Source: an uncultured Pelagibacteraceae bacterium (GTDB lineage Bacteria; Pseudomonadota; Alphaproteobacteria; Pelagibacterales; Pelagibacteraceae). Taken from it: a stretch of 64,000 bases of DNA. Both the position numbers and the translations under genes were made by a program. Under the pieces are notes generated by a model, which was not told the origin of the DNA, did no database searches, and worked only from the letters and a program-made list of their open reading frames with translations. The stretch covers positions 23,028-87,027 of the forward strand of contig CACJVT010000007.1 in NCBI GenBank assembly GCA_902596925.1. Direction: 5' to 3'. Position 1 is the first letter of the stretch. Every line of letters begins with the position of its first letter. Of the stretch, positions 40,923 to 50,791 are shown in pieces.

Positions 40923-41192
40923 ATGCTCCATATTAAATGTCCACACTGTGGAATGAGATCACAGAATGAATTTTCATATGGAGGAGATGCAACTGTCAAA
41001 CGACCAGAATTAGGAAAAGAAATATCTGATCAAGATTGGGATAATTTTGTTTATAACAGGAAAAGCTTAAGGGGAAAACATTGGGAGTTATGGCAACATT
41101 TATCAGGTTGCAGACAATGGATAAAAGTTCAGAGAGATACAGCTACTCATGAAATTTTTAAAACTCTTAAAGCAAACGAAGAAATTTCATAA
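40923..41192 (+). CDS. soxD: Sarcosine oxidase delta subunit-like
   Basis: CPHCGMRSQNEFSYGGDA; WELWQHLSGCRQW. Confidence 0.9.
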   Translation: MLHIKCPHCGMRSQNEFSYGGDATVKRPELGKEISDQDWDNFVYNRKSLRGKHWELWQHLSGCRQWIKVQRDTATHEIFKTLKANEEIS

Positions 41193-44188
41193 TGACACAA
41201 AGTTTTAGATTAGAAAGTGGCGGATTAATAAATAGAGATAAAAAAATTTCTTTTAAATTCAACGGTAAAAATTATTATGGTTATGAGGGCGATACGCTTG
41301 CTTCTGCATTAATTGCTAATGGTGTTCATCTTATAGGAAGAAGCTTTAAATATCATAGACCCAGAGGTTTCTTTGGTGCCGGAGTTGACGAGCCGTATGC
41401 GATAGTTCAATTATATAGAAATGGTGAAACAGAACCAAATATAAAAGCTACTGAACAGGAACTTTTTGAGGGTTTAGAAGCGAAAAGTGTAAATTGTTGG
41501 CCGAGTGTGAATTTTGATGTGGGAGCTATAAATAATTTTTTAAAGATATTTCTCCCAGCTGGTTTTTATTACAAGACTTTTATGTGGCCAAAAAGTTTTT
41601 GGTATAAAATTTATGAGCCGTTTATCAGAAGAGCTGCTGGTTTGGGCACAGCATCTATAAAACATGACAAAGAGAGATATGAGCATAAATATGAATATTG
41701 TGATGTGCTAATAACAGGCTCAGGTCCTTCGGGATTAGCAAGCGCTTATTCAGCTGCAAAAAATGGTGCAAAAGTTATTTTGGCTGAGGATAAATCACGA
41801 TTTGGAGGAACATTATTAACTAGTGAAGTAAATATAGGGAATCAATCAGGTAAAGAGTGGGCAGATAGTATCATTTCAGAACTAAAAGAAATGCCTAATG
41901 TTACTGTAAAAAACAGATCTCAAGTTTTTGGTTATTATGATCATAACATGCTAGTGATGTCTGAAAGAATTAGTGACCATTTACCAAAAACAAAAAAATT
42001 TCATCCAAAGCAGAGACTTTGGTATATTAGAGCAAAAGAAGTATTAATCTCATCTGGATCCATAGAGAGACCTATTGTATTTGGTAATAATGACACTCCT
42101 GGCGTAATGTTGTCTTCAGCTGCAAAGGAATACATGAAAGTTTACGGAGTATTAGTTGGAAAAAAACCGCTTGTTTTTACAAATAATGACAGTGGTTATG
42201 AAACAGCAATTGAATTTAAAAAGAATGGTATCGATCCAATAATTTTAGATACAAGAAAAGAGCCTCAATCAGAGATTATCGAAGAAGCAAAAAATATGAA
42301 TATCAATATTAAAAATTCATATGTAGTTGTAGCTGCTCAAGGATATAAAAAAGTAAAATCAGCTGACATAGCTAAAATTTCAGATAATAAAGAGGAACTT
42401 GGATCAATTGAAAATATTGAGTGTGATTGTATTTGTGTTTCTGGGTTTTGGACACCTACAATTCATTTGGCATCACAATCTGGAAATAAAACAAAATTCA
42501 ATGAAGATATTGATGCATTTGTTCCTGGCATATCTAAACAAAATGAAAAAACCTTAGGGGCCGCAAATGGAATTTACACTTTAGAAGAGACATTAAAAGA
42601 CTCATTTGAAAAAGGAAACCAATTATCAAAAAAAATAACAAATAATGAGAACAAGGTTTCTTTTCCTAATGTTGTTGAAAAGAAGTCTACAGTACATGAT
42701 AAATTTTGGTGCGTACCATTACCAAAGGGAAAAAACTACAAAAGATTTTTAGATTTCCAAAATGATGTTGCAGTTTCTGATATAGAGATAGCTCTTAAAG
42801 AAGGGTATAGGTCTATTGAACATGTGAAAAGATACACTACACTTGGTATGGCTACAGACCAAGGTAAGACAAGTAATCTTAATGGTTTACAACTAGTGTC
42901 GAAAATTGAAAATAAAGTTGTACCAGCAGTTGGGCACACAACCTTTAGACCACCTTATTCACCAGTTTCTATTGGAGCAATTGTTGGAAGGGAAGTAGGA
43001 AAACATTCAAAACCAACAAGAAAATCTCCAATGCATTCATGGCATGAAAAAAATAATGCAGTCTTTGTTGATGCTGGTGTATGGTTAAGACCAAGGTATT
43101 ACAAACGTGGTGAAGAGAATTTATTTGAGGCGTCAAAAAGGGAGGCTAAAAATGTTAGAACAAATGTTGGTGTTTGTGACGTAACCACTTTAGGTAAAAT
43201 TGATATTAAAGGACCAGATGCGGCAGAGCTTCTAAATAGAGTTTACACAAATGCTTGGCTAAAATTGCCAGTTGGTAAGGCAAGATATGGTGTGATGTTG
43301 AGAGAAGATGGAATTGTTATGGATGATGGAACAACGACAAGAATATCAGAAAATCATTACCATATGACTACAACAACTGCTCAAGCTGCTAATGTTCTAT
43401 CGCATCTAGAATATTACCTACAACTTGTTTGGCCAGAATTAAATGTAAATGTAGTTTCAACGACTGAACAGTGGGCAGGAGCAGCAATTGCTGGACCAAA
43501 ATCGAGAGAAGTGTTAAAAAAACTTTTTCCAAAATCTGATGTTACGAATGAAGGACTTCCTTTTATGGGTTACATGGAGGGTGATTTATTTGGAGTAAAA
43601 GCAAAAATTTTTAGAATTTCATTTTCTGGTGAACTTGCGTATGAAGTAAATGTTGAGTCAGACAATGGATATTTTATGTGGGAAAAAATAATAGAAGCTG
43701 GAGAAGAGTTTGGAATTCAACCATATGGAACAGAAGCACTGTCAACCTTAAGAATTGAGATGGGGCATGTTGCAGGCTCAGAGCTTGATGGAAGAACTAT
43801 TCCTTATGACAATTCACTTGAGGGACTATTGAGCAAAAAGAAAGATTTTATTGGAAAAAGATCTTTATCAAGAAAAGCTTTTGCAGCTGAAGATAGACAA
43901 AAAATTGTTGGTGTTGTCCCATTAGATAAAAAAACAAGCATACCAGAGGGATCTCATTTAGTTAAAGATTCAAATGCACCACTTCCAAACCCAAAATTAG
44001 GTTATATTTCAGCTTCATGCTGGAGTGTTGAATATGATAATCCATTTTCTTTAGCAATTTTAAAGGATGGTAAGAATATGATCGGAGAAAAGTTATTTGT
44101 TATGTCCCCGCTAAAAGATAAAGTAATCCCAGTCGAGATAGTGTCTTCACATTATGTTGACCCAAAAGGTGAACGAGTTAGATCATGA
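41192..44188 (+). CDS. soxA: Sarcosine oxidase alpha subunit-like (FAD/THF)
   Basis: 998 aa; RGFFGAGVDEPYAIV, GSGPSGLASAYSAAKNGAKVILAED, C-terminal GcvT domain. Confidence 0.92.
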   Translation: MTQSFRLESGGLINRDKKISFKFNGKNYYGYEGDTLASALIANGVHLIGRSFKYHRPRGFFGAGVDEPYAIVQLYRNGETEPNIKATEQELFEGLEAKSVNCWPSVNFDVGAINNFLKIFLPAGFYYKTFMWPKSFWYKIYEPFIRRAAGLGTASIKHDKERYEHKYEYCDVLITGSGPSGLASAYSAAKNGAKVILAEDKSRFGGTLLTSEVNIGNQSGKEWADSIISELKEMPNVTVKNRSQVFGYYDHNMLVMSERISDHLPKTKKFHPKQRLWYIRAKEVLISSGSIERPIVFGNNDTPGVMLSSAAKEYMKVYGVLVGKKPLVFTNNDSGYETAIEFKKNGIDPIILDTRKEPQSEIIEEAKNMNINIKNSYVVVAAQGYKKVKSADIAKISDNKEELGSIENIECDCICVSGFWTPTIHLASQSGNKTKFNEDIDAFVPGISKQNEKTLGAANGIYTLEETLKDSFEKGNQLSKKITNNENKVSFPNVVEKKSTVHDKFWCVPLPKGKNYKRFLDFQNDVAVSDIEIALKEGYRSIEHVKRYTTLGMATDQGKTSNLNGLQLVSKIENKVVPAVGHTTFRPPYSPVSIGAIVGREVGKHSKPTRKSPMHSWHEKNNAVFVDAGVWLRPRYYKRGEENLFEASKREAKNVRTNVGVCDVTTLGKIDIKGPDAAELLNRVYTNAWLKLPVGKARYGVMLREDGIVMDDGTTTRISENHYHMTTTTAQAANVLSHLEYYLQLVWPELNVNVVSTTEQWAGAAIAGPKSREVLKKLFPKSDVTNEGLPFMGYMEGDLFGVKAKIFRISFSGELAYEVNVESDNGYFMWEKIIEAGEEFGIQPYGTEALSTLRIEMGHVAGSELDGRTIPYDNSLEGLLSKKKDFIGKRSLSRKAFAAEDRQKIVGVVPLDKKTSIPEGSHLVKDSNAPLPNPKLGYISASCWSVEYDNPFSLAILKDGKNMIGEKLFVMSPLKDKVIPVEIVSSHYVDPKGERVRS

Positions 44189-44772
44189 GTTTAATTTCTG
44201 CACTAGCCAATGTTCACCATCAAGGACAATTTGGAGACATTGAGGACAAAAAAGGGGACGACCTTTTAAAAATCTCAGAGAAAAAAAATTTATTAATTGT
44301 GCAAATTGTACAGTTCAAAAATTCTAAGATACCAATTGAAAGTATAGATATTGACGGTTTAAAACTTAAAGACTCTCTTTTAAATGTTAGTTTTAATGAT
44401 AACACAAGAATTTTATGGAATGGTCCAAAAAATTGGTTATTGGTCTCTTCCAAAAAAGATTTAATCAACGATATTTCTTCAACATGTAAAGAAACAGATT
44501 TTGCGGTTACTGATTTATCTCACTCAAGAGCTGTAATTGATATAGAGGGCAATCATGTAATAGAAGTTTTAAAAAAAGGATCACCATTTAATTTTGATGA
44601 ATTAAAGAAAAATAATTCGATAAATTCTCTTTATAATAATATTGCGTTCACAGTAGACTTACTAAATGATAAACCATTTAAGGTAAGATTATTTGCTCTA
44701 AGAAGTTTTGGAGAGTCGTTATACCATTCTATTACTGATGCAGCATTAGAGTTTGGTTATGAAAATAAATAG
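44185..44772 (+). CDS. soxG: Sarcosine oxidase gamma subunit-like
   Basis: NGPKNWLLVS, TDLSHSRAVIDIEG, VRLFALRSFGESLYHSITDAALEFG; ATGA overlap with soxA. Confidence 0.8.
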   Translation: MSLISALANVHHQGQFGDIEDKKGDDLLKISEKKNLLIVQIVQFKNSKIPIESIDIDGLKLKDSLLNVSFNDNTRILWNGPKNWLLVSSKKDLINDISSTCKETDFAVTDLSHSRAVIDIEGNHVIEVLKKGSPFNFDELKKNNSINSLYNNIAFTVDLLNDKPFKVRLFALRSFGESLYHSITDAALEFGYENK

Positions 44773-44778
44773 CTTAGA

Positions 44779-45627
44779 TTAATCTCTAGTAGCTATATAA
44801 ACTCCTATAGATGTTATCAAAAAACCTAAAAGATCAGTTACTGTTAGAGTTTCCTCTAAAAAAAACCAAGCCATTAAAGCAGATGTTGCAGGTATAAGAA
44901 AAAAAATTGAAACTGTTTTGCTCGCAGAATTTTTTTTGATTAAAAACATTAAAATTGTAAAAGCACCAAAAGACACAAGAAGTATTTGATGACCCATTGC
45001 TAGAAAAAATGTTTTCGTGAATGCTATGTAGGGTTTTGCAAAAAATATAACAACAATAATATGAAAAAAACACCCTCCAATAGCTTGATAAAAATTACTT
45101 ACTGACAAAGGTAAATTATTACTTAATTTTTTTTGCCAAATTGTTGATGCTGTTATTGAAATCAGAGCTATTAATGTGGCCACTAGTCCAAGTAACGGTA
45201 TCTTTGATCCTAAATCTAACCCCAAAACCATTGTTGCTCCAAAAAATCCAAGCAATACCCCAAACCATTGTTTTAAAGTTACCTTTTCATTTAAGATTGG
45301 TCCACTAAGGATATTTGTCAAAATTGGTTGAAGAGTTACTATTAATGCTGCAATACTAGTGGGCATGCCAATAGAAATTGAGTAAAAAACCCCTCCCAAA
45401 TACAAACCGTGGAAAAGAACACCACTAAAGACTGACTCAATTAAGTTTTTTCTTTTTATTATAATTGGATATTTAGAATAAATTGAAAATGATAAAAATC
45501 CAACTGCCACAAAAAAAAAACGAAAAGCCAAAGCAGCAAATGGATCGCTATTATCAATGATTGGTTTAGTTGTTATAAATGCAGATGACCAAAGGATAAT
45601 AAAAATAAAAGGAAAAATTTTGATCAT
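44779..45627 (-). CDS. EamA/DMT superfamily transporter
   Basis: 10-TM pattern, ALAFRFFFVAVGF, two EamA-like halves. Confidence 0.85.
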   Translation of the reverse strand: MIKIFPFIFIILWSSAFITTKPIIDNSDPFAALAFRFFFVAVGFLSFSIYSKYPIIIKRKNLIESVFSGVLFHGLYLGGVFYSISIGMPTSIAALIVTLQPILTNILSGPILNEKVTLKQWFGVLLGFFGATMVLGLDLGSKIPLLGLVATLIALISITASTIWQKKLSNNLPLSVSNFYQAIGGCFFHIIVVIFFAKPYIAFTKTFFLAMGHQILLVSFGAFTILMFLIKKNSASKTVSIFFLIPATSALMAWFFLEETLTVTDLLGFLITSIGVYIATRD

Positions 45628-45740
45628 GTTAAAAATTGCAGTAAAATGTGATGAATTACCACAATATTCTATTAGTATTAAAGCTTATTTTGGACAATTT
45701 AATAATTGTAGCCTCTAACCAAATCTAATAACTTAAAGCT

Positions 45741-46139
45741 GTGATTACAAGATTTTTAAAACTTAGTTTATTTCTTACTTCATTTTTATTTTTGACGGGT
45801 TTCGTTCCCTTACCAGCTGTATTAGGTCCTGCAATTACCGTAGCCACTTCAGGAAATTTGGCTAAAGCAACTGCTCAATTGGTGTTTGATAATGAATTTA
45901 AAAAAAAAACAGGTAAAAGTTCTCTTAATTACATTACGGAAGAGGTATCTAAAAATAATAAAGAAAACCGCATTAACAAAGATTTTAAAGACTTAATAGA
46001 AAAAAGAGTAAAAATAGTTCACCAAAAACTTGTCCAACAAAATAATGAACCAAAAGTTATAAAAAATTTTAAACTTTTGGTTGAAAAAAGAGTTAAATTA
46101 ACTCATCAAAAGCTAATAGAACAAAAAATTAATCAGTAA
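45741..46139 (+). CDS. Hypothetical secreted protein with two C-terminal repeats (GTG start)
   Basis: Signal-like N-terminus; FKDLIEKRVKIVHQKLVQQ / FKLLVEKRVKLTHQKLIEQ. Confidence 0.55.
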   Translation: MITRFLKLSLFLTSFLFLTGFVPLPAVLGPAITVATSGNLAKATAQLVFDNEFKKKTGKSSLNYITEEVSKNNKENRINKDFKDLIEKRVKIVHQKLVQQNNEPKVIKNFKLLVEKRVKLTHQKLIEQKINQ

Positions 46140-46545
46140 GATTTAATAAAATCAATTTTTTTTGGTTAGTTTCTTTACACCATAATTCATAACTTTCACA
46201 CATTCTCCATAAGTGATCGAACGCACGTTGAGAAATTTCTAGAGGAAAATGACTTTTAGTGTAATAAAGTTCCGGGTATTGAATTAATTGTTTGATCATC
46301 ATTTCTCTTTGTATTTTCAGTAATCTCATTGTCTCCTCAGGAATTTTTTCATTTTTTTTCTCTAATTCCTCAAACCAATTGTCATGAAATTTACCACTAC
46401 TTACTTCTTTATAAGTTTCAGATCCAATAAAACCATCTATGGCATCTATATTAGAAAAACCATTATTTTTTTTTTTAATTTCTGAAACCTCTAAATATAT
46501 TTTTTCTGCTACATATAAAATATATGGTTTATCTTTAGATTTCAT
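46129..46545 (-). CDS. Hypothetical protein
   Basis: 138 aa ORF directly downstream of racemase gene. Confidence 0.5.
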   Translation of the reverse strand: MKSKDKPYILYVAEKIYLEVSEIKKKNNGFSNIDAIDGFIGSETYKEVSSGKFHDNWFEELEKKNEKIPEETMRLLKIQREMMIKQLIQYPELYYTKSHFPLEISQRAFDHLWRMCESYELWCKETNQKKLILLNLTD

Positions 46546-47291
46546 TATTTACGATATTTTTTCATTGCCGCATTGGCCAATATCAAATTTGGATCTAAAA
46601 AAATTTTTGAAGTTTTTACTTTTTTAAAAGATTTGAATGCAAATATGGCTATCGGTAATTCAGTACATCCTAAAATTATCTTTTTACATTTTTTTTTAAT
46701 CAAATAATTTATAGCTGGTTTAATAATTTTGCTGGCAGCTTTTACATTTCCCATTTTGACAAATTTTATTGCTTTATTTACGGAATTTTTTTGTAAAGAA
46801 ATATTTGGAAAAACAAGATTATAATTTTTATCAAAAAACTTACTGTAAACACCAGTGTTTAAAGTACCCTCAGTTGCTAATAGTCCAATTGATGAATTTT
46901 TCTTACATGTATTTTTTGTGTGAATAAATACCTCTTTGGGCATGTTTATAATTGGTAATTTTATTCTTTTTCTTAAATCATCATACCAATAGTGTGCTGT
47001 ATTACACGGAATTACAATAAACTTACATTTACTTTTTTTAAGTATATTACATCCATGTAATAGACTTTTTAATACTAATGAGTATTTTTTTTCAATTTTT
47101 TTATTTTTTTTCCGATTTGATAAATTCTTAGTTTGAACACCTATTGACTCTGGTCTTCCAGGAATATTTGATTTGTTGAAAAGGAGAAATAATGGATATT
47201 CTTGATCAATCTTTCCTCTATAAAGAATCGCAAGTTTATTACAAAAGTCTAGGCCAGCTTGTGTGCCCATGCCACCTAAAATTCCAATCAT
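46545..47291 (-). CDS. Aspartate/glutamate racemase family protein
   Basis: MIGILGGMGTQAGLDF; FIVIPCNTAHYWYDDL; KKIILGCTELPI. Confidence 0.85.
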   Translation of the reverse strand: MIGILGGMGTQAGLDFCNKLAILYRGKIDQEYPLFLLFNKSNIPGRPESIGVQTKNLSNRKKNKKIEKKYSLVLKSLLHGCNILKKSKCKFIVIPCNTAHYWYDDLRKRIKLPIINMPKEVFIHTKNTCKKNSSIGLLATEGTLNTGVYSKFFDKNYNLVFPNISLQKNSVNKAIKFVKMGNVKAASKIIKPAINYLIKKKCKKIILGCTELPIAIFAFKSFKKVKTSKIFLDPNLILANAAMKKYRK

Positions 47292-47391
47292 TCTATTTTT
47301 ATTTTATTGATTTTAAATTTTCTTATTGGCTACAAATATACAAATATTGTCAAATTGTAAATCTTATAGCCAATAATCTATGTAATGAAAA

Positions 47392-47598
47392 TTATGCAGT
47401 TTTTAAGTTAACTGCTGAAGGACCTTTTGGACCATCTTCAACATCGAAAGTCAAAGCTTGACCCTCATCTAAACCGTTCATACCAGCATCTCTTACAGCT
47501 GAAACATGTACAAACACATCTTTTTCTTTATCATCTCTTTCAATAAAACCAAAACCTTTGGTTGGATTGAACCACTTTACTTTTCCTTGTAGACTCAT
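47392..47598 (-). CDS. Cold shock protein CspA family
   Basis: [31 protein letters not shown]. Confidence 0.96.
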   Translation of the reverse strand: MSLQGKVKWFNPTKGFGFIERDDKEKDVFVHVSAVRDAGMNGLDEGQALTFDVEDGPKGPSAVNLKTA

Positions 47599-47715
47599 AT
47601 TTTTCTTCTTACTTTTTTGTTTGTTAATTTATTACTTATATTTAAGTAATGATGTCTTTCTTTATAATTTAATCAGTTTTGTCAACAAAATAGATCAATA
47701 CCTAAAATTTAATTT

Positions 47716-48183
47716 TTAAGTGTTGTTTATTAACTTTGACAAATAAATAGAATTTTTATCCTCTTTATAGTGAGCAAACGGTTTACAAGGCTTAAATCCA
47801 CATAAATCAAATAATTTTCTTGCTGGTTTAAAGAATATTCCTGCTCCGGTTTCTATGCTAATTCGTTTAATATTTAATTTTTTAGCTTCATCAAACAAAT
47901 GATCTATAAGTTTTATTCCATTCCCTTTATTCCTAAAATCATCATGTAATCTTATTGATTTAAATTCACCATGATCTTTTTCTAAAATTTTAAGAGCACC
48001 ACATCCTATTAATTTATCATCATCCCACAAACTCCAAAACTTAATAGATGGCACTTTTAAACCTTCGATATCCAAAACATGAGCACTTCCCTCTGGAGAA
48101 GCCGCCCTTAGTTCTATAAAATGTTTTTTTAAAAGTTCATTAACATCTGAATTTTCGAAGTTTCCCTCAATAGTTTTAAACAT
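47716..48183 (-). CDS. GNAT family N-acetyltransferase
   Basis: LHDDFRNKGNGIKLIDHLFDEAKKLNIKRISIETG acetyl-CoA motif. Confidence 0.85.
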   Translation of the reverse strand: MFKTIEGNFENSDVNELLKKHFIELRAASPEGSAHVLDIEGLKVPSIKFWSLWDDDKLIGCGALKILEKDHGEFKSIRLHDDFRNKGNGIKLIDHLFDEAKKLNIKRISIETGAGIFFKPARKLFDLCGFKPCKPFAHYKEDKNSIYLSKLINNT

Positions 48184-49229
48184 TATAAAATTTTTGTTAA
48201 ATGACCCATTTTTCTTTTATCTTTTATTTCTTTTTTTTGATAATCGAAAAAAAATTCATCATCTTTTAAATTTATATTTTGTCTATATGGAGTAATTTGA
48301 TTACCTATAAGATTTATCATTTCTGCATTATGTAATTTCTTTAAGGGAATTTGCTCTAAAGAACAAACTGCTCTTATATGATTTTCAAACTGACTAATAT
48401 TGAAAGCATTAATAGTTAAATGGCCAGAATTGTGAACTCTGGGTGCAATTTCATTCACATATAAATTATCATTTCTATCAATAAAAAATTCTACACAAAG
48501 TGTACCAATATATTTTAATTCCTCAGAAATTTGCTTACTCCACTCTCTAGATTGATCAACAAGTTTATTGCTAATATCAGCAGGGATTTTAGATTTTTTT
48601 AAAATTTGGTTTTCATGAATATTTTCGATTGCCTCATAAATTTCGTATCTGTTATTACCAAATCTTGTAATTATAACCGATATTTCTTTTTTTAATTTAA
48701 CTAGTTTTTCAAGAATATATTCTTTTGAAAAATCTATATTTAATCCATTTAACTCATTTGGTGATTTAATAGGATATTGACCTTTTCCATCGTAACCCAT
48801 AGTTGCTGTTTTTAAAATTCCTGGCAAAAAATCACCAAGTGTCTCTAAATCTGATTTTTTCTCTATACTTACATATCTTGTAGTTCTGATATTTAATTTA
48901 TTCACAAAATCTTTTTCAGCTAAACGATGTTGTATTAATCTATTTATCGATGGCTTTGGATTTACTGTTTTGAATTTATTTATTTCATTTAAAGTTTCAT
49001 AAGGAATATTTTCAAATTCATAAGTAACTATACTTACCTTTTTTACAAAATCATTAATTTTATTTTTATCTTTGTAATCCCCAAACATGAATTCATCACA
49101 GAAATTTTGTGCAGGTGCATCTTGATCATCTGAGTAAATTAAAGTTTTGATATTTAATTTTTTTGCTGCAACTGACAACATACTACCTAATTGACCACCA
49201 CCAAGAATTCCTAATCTAATTTCAGACAT
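48183..49229 (-). CDS. purK: 5-(carboxyamino)imidazole ribonucleotide synthase
   Basis: MSEIRLGILGGGQLGSML; PGILKTATMGYDGKGQ; VNEIAPRVHNSGHLTINA; start at 49229 rather than 49358. Confidence 0.92.
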   Translation of the reverse strand: MSEIRLGILGGGQLGSMLSVAAKKLNIKTLIYSDDQDAPAQNFCDEFMFGDYKDKNKINDFVKKVSIVTYEFENIPYETLNEINKFKTVNPKPSINRLIQHRLAEKDFVNKLNIRTTRYVSIEKKSDLETLGDFLPGILKTATMGYDGKGQYPIKSPNELNGLNIDFSKEYILEKLVKLKKEISVIITRFGNNRYEIYEAIENIHENQILKKSKIPADISNKLVDQSREWSKQISEELKYIGTLCVEFFIDRNDNLYVNEIAPRVHNSGHLTINAFNISQFENHIRAVCSLEQIPLKKLHNAEMINLIGNQITPYRQNINLKDDEFFFDYQKKEIKDKRKMGHLTKIL

Positions 49230-49233
49230 TGAA

Positions 49234-49722
49234 TTATTTTGGATTTTTTTTAACTGATTTTGTTTGAGAAAATCTCCAACTTCTAAGTTTAGATTTAACG
49301 CTAGGATTACTATTAGAAATAATTGAAGCAGCAAGTATAGCCGCATTAATTGCTCCATCTTCTCCTATCGCCAAAGTCCCTACAGGAATTCCTTTTGGCA
49401 TCTGAGCAATAGATAACAAGCTGTCTAAGCCTTTGAGTTTTTTACTCTCAATTGGAACACCTAATACAGGTATTTGAGTAAGTGCTGCGATCATTCCAGG
49501 TAAATGCGCCGAGCCTCCAGCACCTGCAATAATTACCCCAATATTATTTTTTTCTGCATTAGATGCGTACTTATACATTCTCATTGGAGTTCTGTGTGCA
49601 GAAATAATCTTTGTTTCCATAGGAACTTTAAGTTTTTTTAAAATTTGTTTTGCTAATTTCATTGTTTTAAAGTCAGATTGACTGCCCATCACTATTGAAA
49701 CTTTAAGTTTTTTTTTATTCAT
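49234..49722 (-). CDS. purE: 5-(carboxyamino)imidazole ribonucleotide mutase
   Basis: IVMGSQSDFKTMKLA; SAHRTPMRMYKYA; VIIAGAGGSAHLPGMIAALTQIPVLGVP. Confidence 0.95.
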   Translation of the reverse strand: MNKKKLKVSIVMGSQSDFKTMKLAKQILKKLKVPMETKIISAHRTPMRMYKYASNAEKNNIGVIIAGAGGSAHLPGMIAALTQIPVLGVPIESKKLKGLDSLLSIAQMPKGIPVGTLAIGEDGAINAAILAASIISNSNPSVKSKLRSWRFSQTKSVKKNPK

Positions 49723-49728
49723 GAATAT

Positions 49729-49774
49729 ATTTATTGAAACTTTATTTCAAAAAATTGTTGAAATTTCAATAAAT
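49729..49774. repeat. Perfect 11-bp inverted repeat between purE and dipeptidase
   Basis: ATTTATTGAAA (49729-49739) / TTTCAATAAAT (49764-49774). Confidence 0.75.
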
Positions 49775-49822
49775 TAATAGAATTTCAAATACATATTGAT
49801 ATGGTTTAATAAAATTAAACTC

Positions 49823-50788
49823 ATGAAATATAAAATTGATAATTTACAGTATTGTAATTGGACAAGAGAAGTTTTTGAAATTAATAGACAAGCTGAGCTA
49901 GATGCTGTTCATGTAACAATTGTCTATCATGAGGATTATAATGAACTTTTAAATGAAATTAAAAAGTGGCAAAAACTTTTTGAGAGAAATTCAGATTTAA
50001 TTTTTCAAGGCACAAATTTCAAAGATATTGAAAAAGCTAAATTAGAAAAAAAAACTGCAATTTTTTTTGGGTTCCAAAACTGCTCACCAATTGAGGATGA
50101 CATATCTTTAGTAGAAAAAGTACATAAACTTGGATGTCGTTTTATGCAATTAACTTATAATAACCAATCTCTTCTAGCAACTGGCTGTTATGAAAAAATT
50201 GATAGTGGAGTAACTAATTTTGGACGTGAAGTCATTAAAGAAATGAACAGAGTTGGAATAGTTATAGATATGTCCCATTCTGCTGAAAAAAGCACATTAG
50301 ACGCAATTGAAATAAGTGAGAAACCAATTGCAATCACACATGCTAACCCAAGCTTTTGGCATGCTGCTAAAAGAAATAAATCTAACGAGCTATTAAAAGT
50401 TTTAAGTGATAGTGGAGGAATTTTGGGTTTTTCTTTATATCCTCATCATTTAAAGAATAATACTAATTGTACTTTAGATAGCTTTTGTGAAATGATTGCG
50501 AGAACGTCAGATATAATGAATATCAAAAATATTGGTATTGGATCTGACTTATGTTTGAATCAGCCTGATGAAATTGTAGAATGGATGAGGAACGGTACCT
50601 GGTCTAAAAATAAAAATTATGGGGAAGGCTCTAAGAATAAACCTGGTTTCCCTAAACAACCAGGTTGGTTTGAGGATGCTAGAGGTTTTTTTAATATAGA
50701 GAAGGGATTAAGAAAAGTTGGATTTTCTGAGGAAGAAACTAATGGGATATTAGGTAACAATTGGTATAATTTTTATAGAAATATTTAG
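49823..50788 (+). CDS. Membrane (renal) dipeptidase family protein
   Basis: MQLTYNNQSLLATGCYE, VGIVIDMSHSAEKSTLDAIEISEKPIAITHANP, NIGIGSDL. Confidence 0.85.
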   Translation: MKYKIDNLQYCNWTREVFEINRQAELDAVHVTIVYHEDYNELLNEIKKWQKLFERNSDLIFQGTNFKDIEKAKLEKKTAIFFGFQNCSPIEDDISLVEKVHKLGCRFMQLTYNNQSLLATGCYEKIDSGVTNFGREVIKEMNRVGIVIDMSHSAEKSTLDAIEISEKPIAITHANPSFWHAAKRNKSNELLKVLSDSGGILGFSLYPHHLKNNTNCTLDSFCEMIARTSDIMNIKNIGIGSDLCLNQPDEIVEWMRNGTWSKNKNYGEGSKNKPGFPKQPGWFEDARGFFNIEKGLRKVGFSEEETNGILGNNWYNFYRNI

Positions 50789-50791
50789 AGT

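Noticed and set aside
47631-47650. ATTACTTA/TAAGTAAT repeat upstream of csp as a thermosensor
   Set aside because: Short A/T-rich stem; not enough to claim an RNA thermometer
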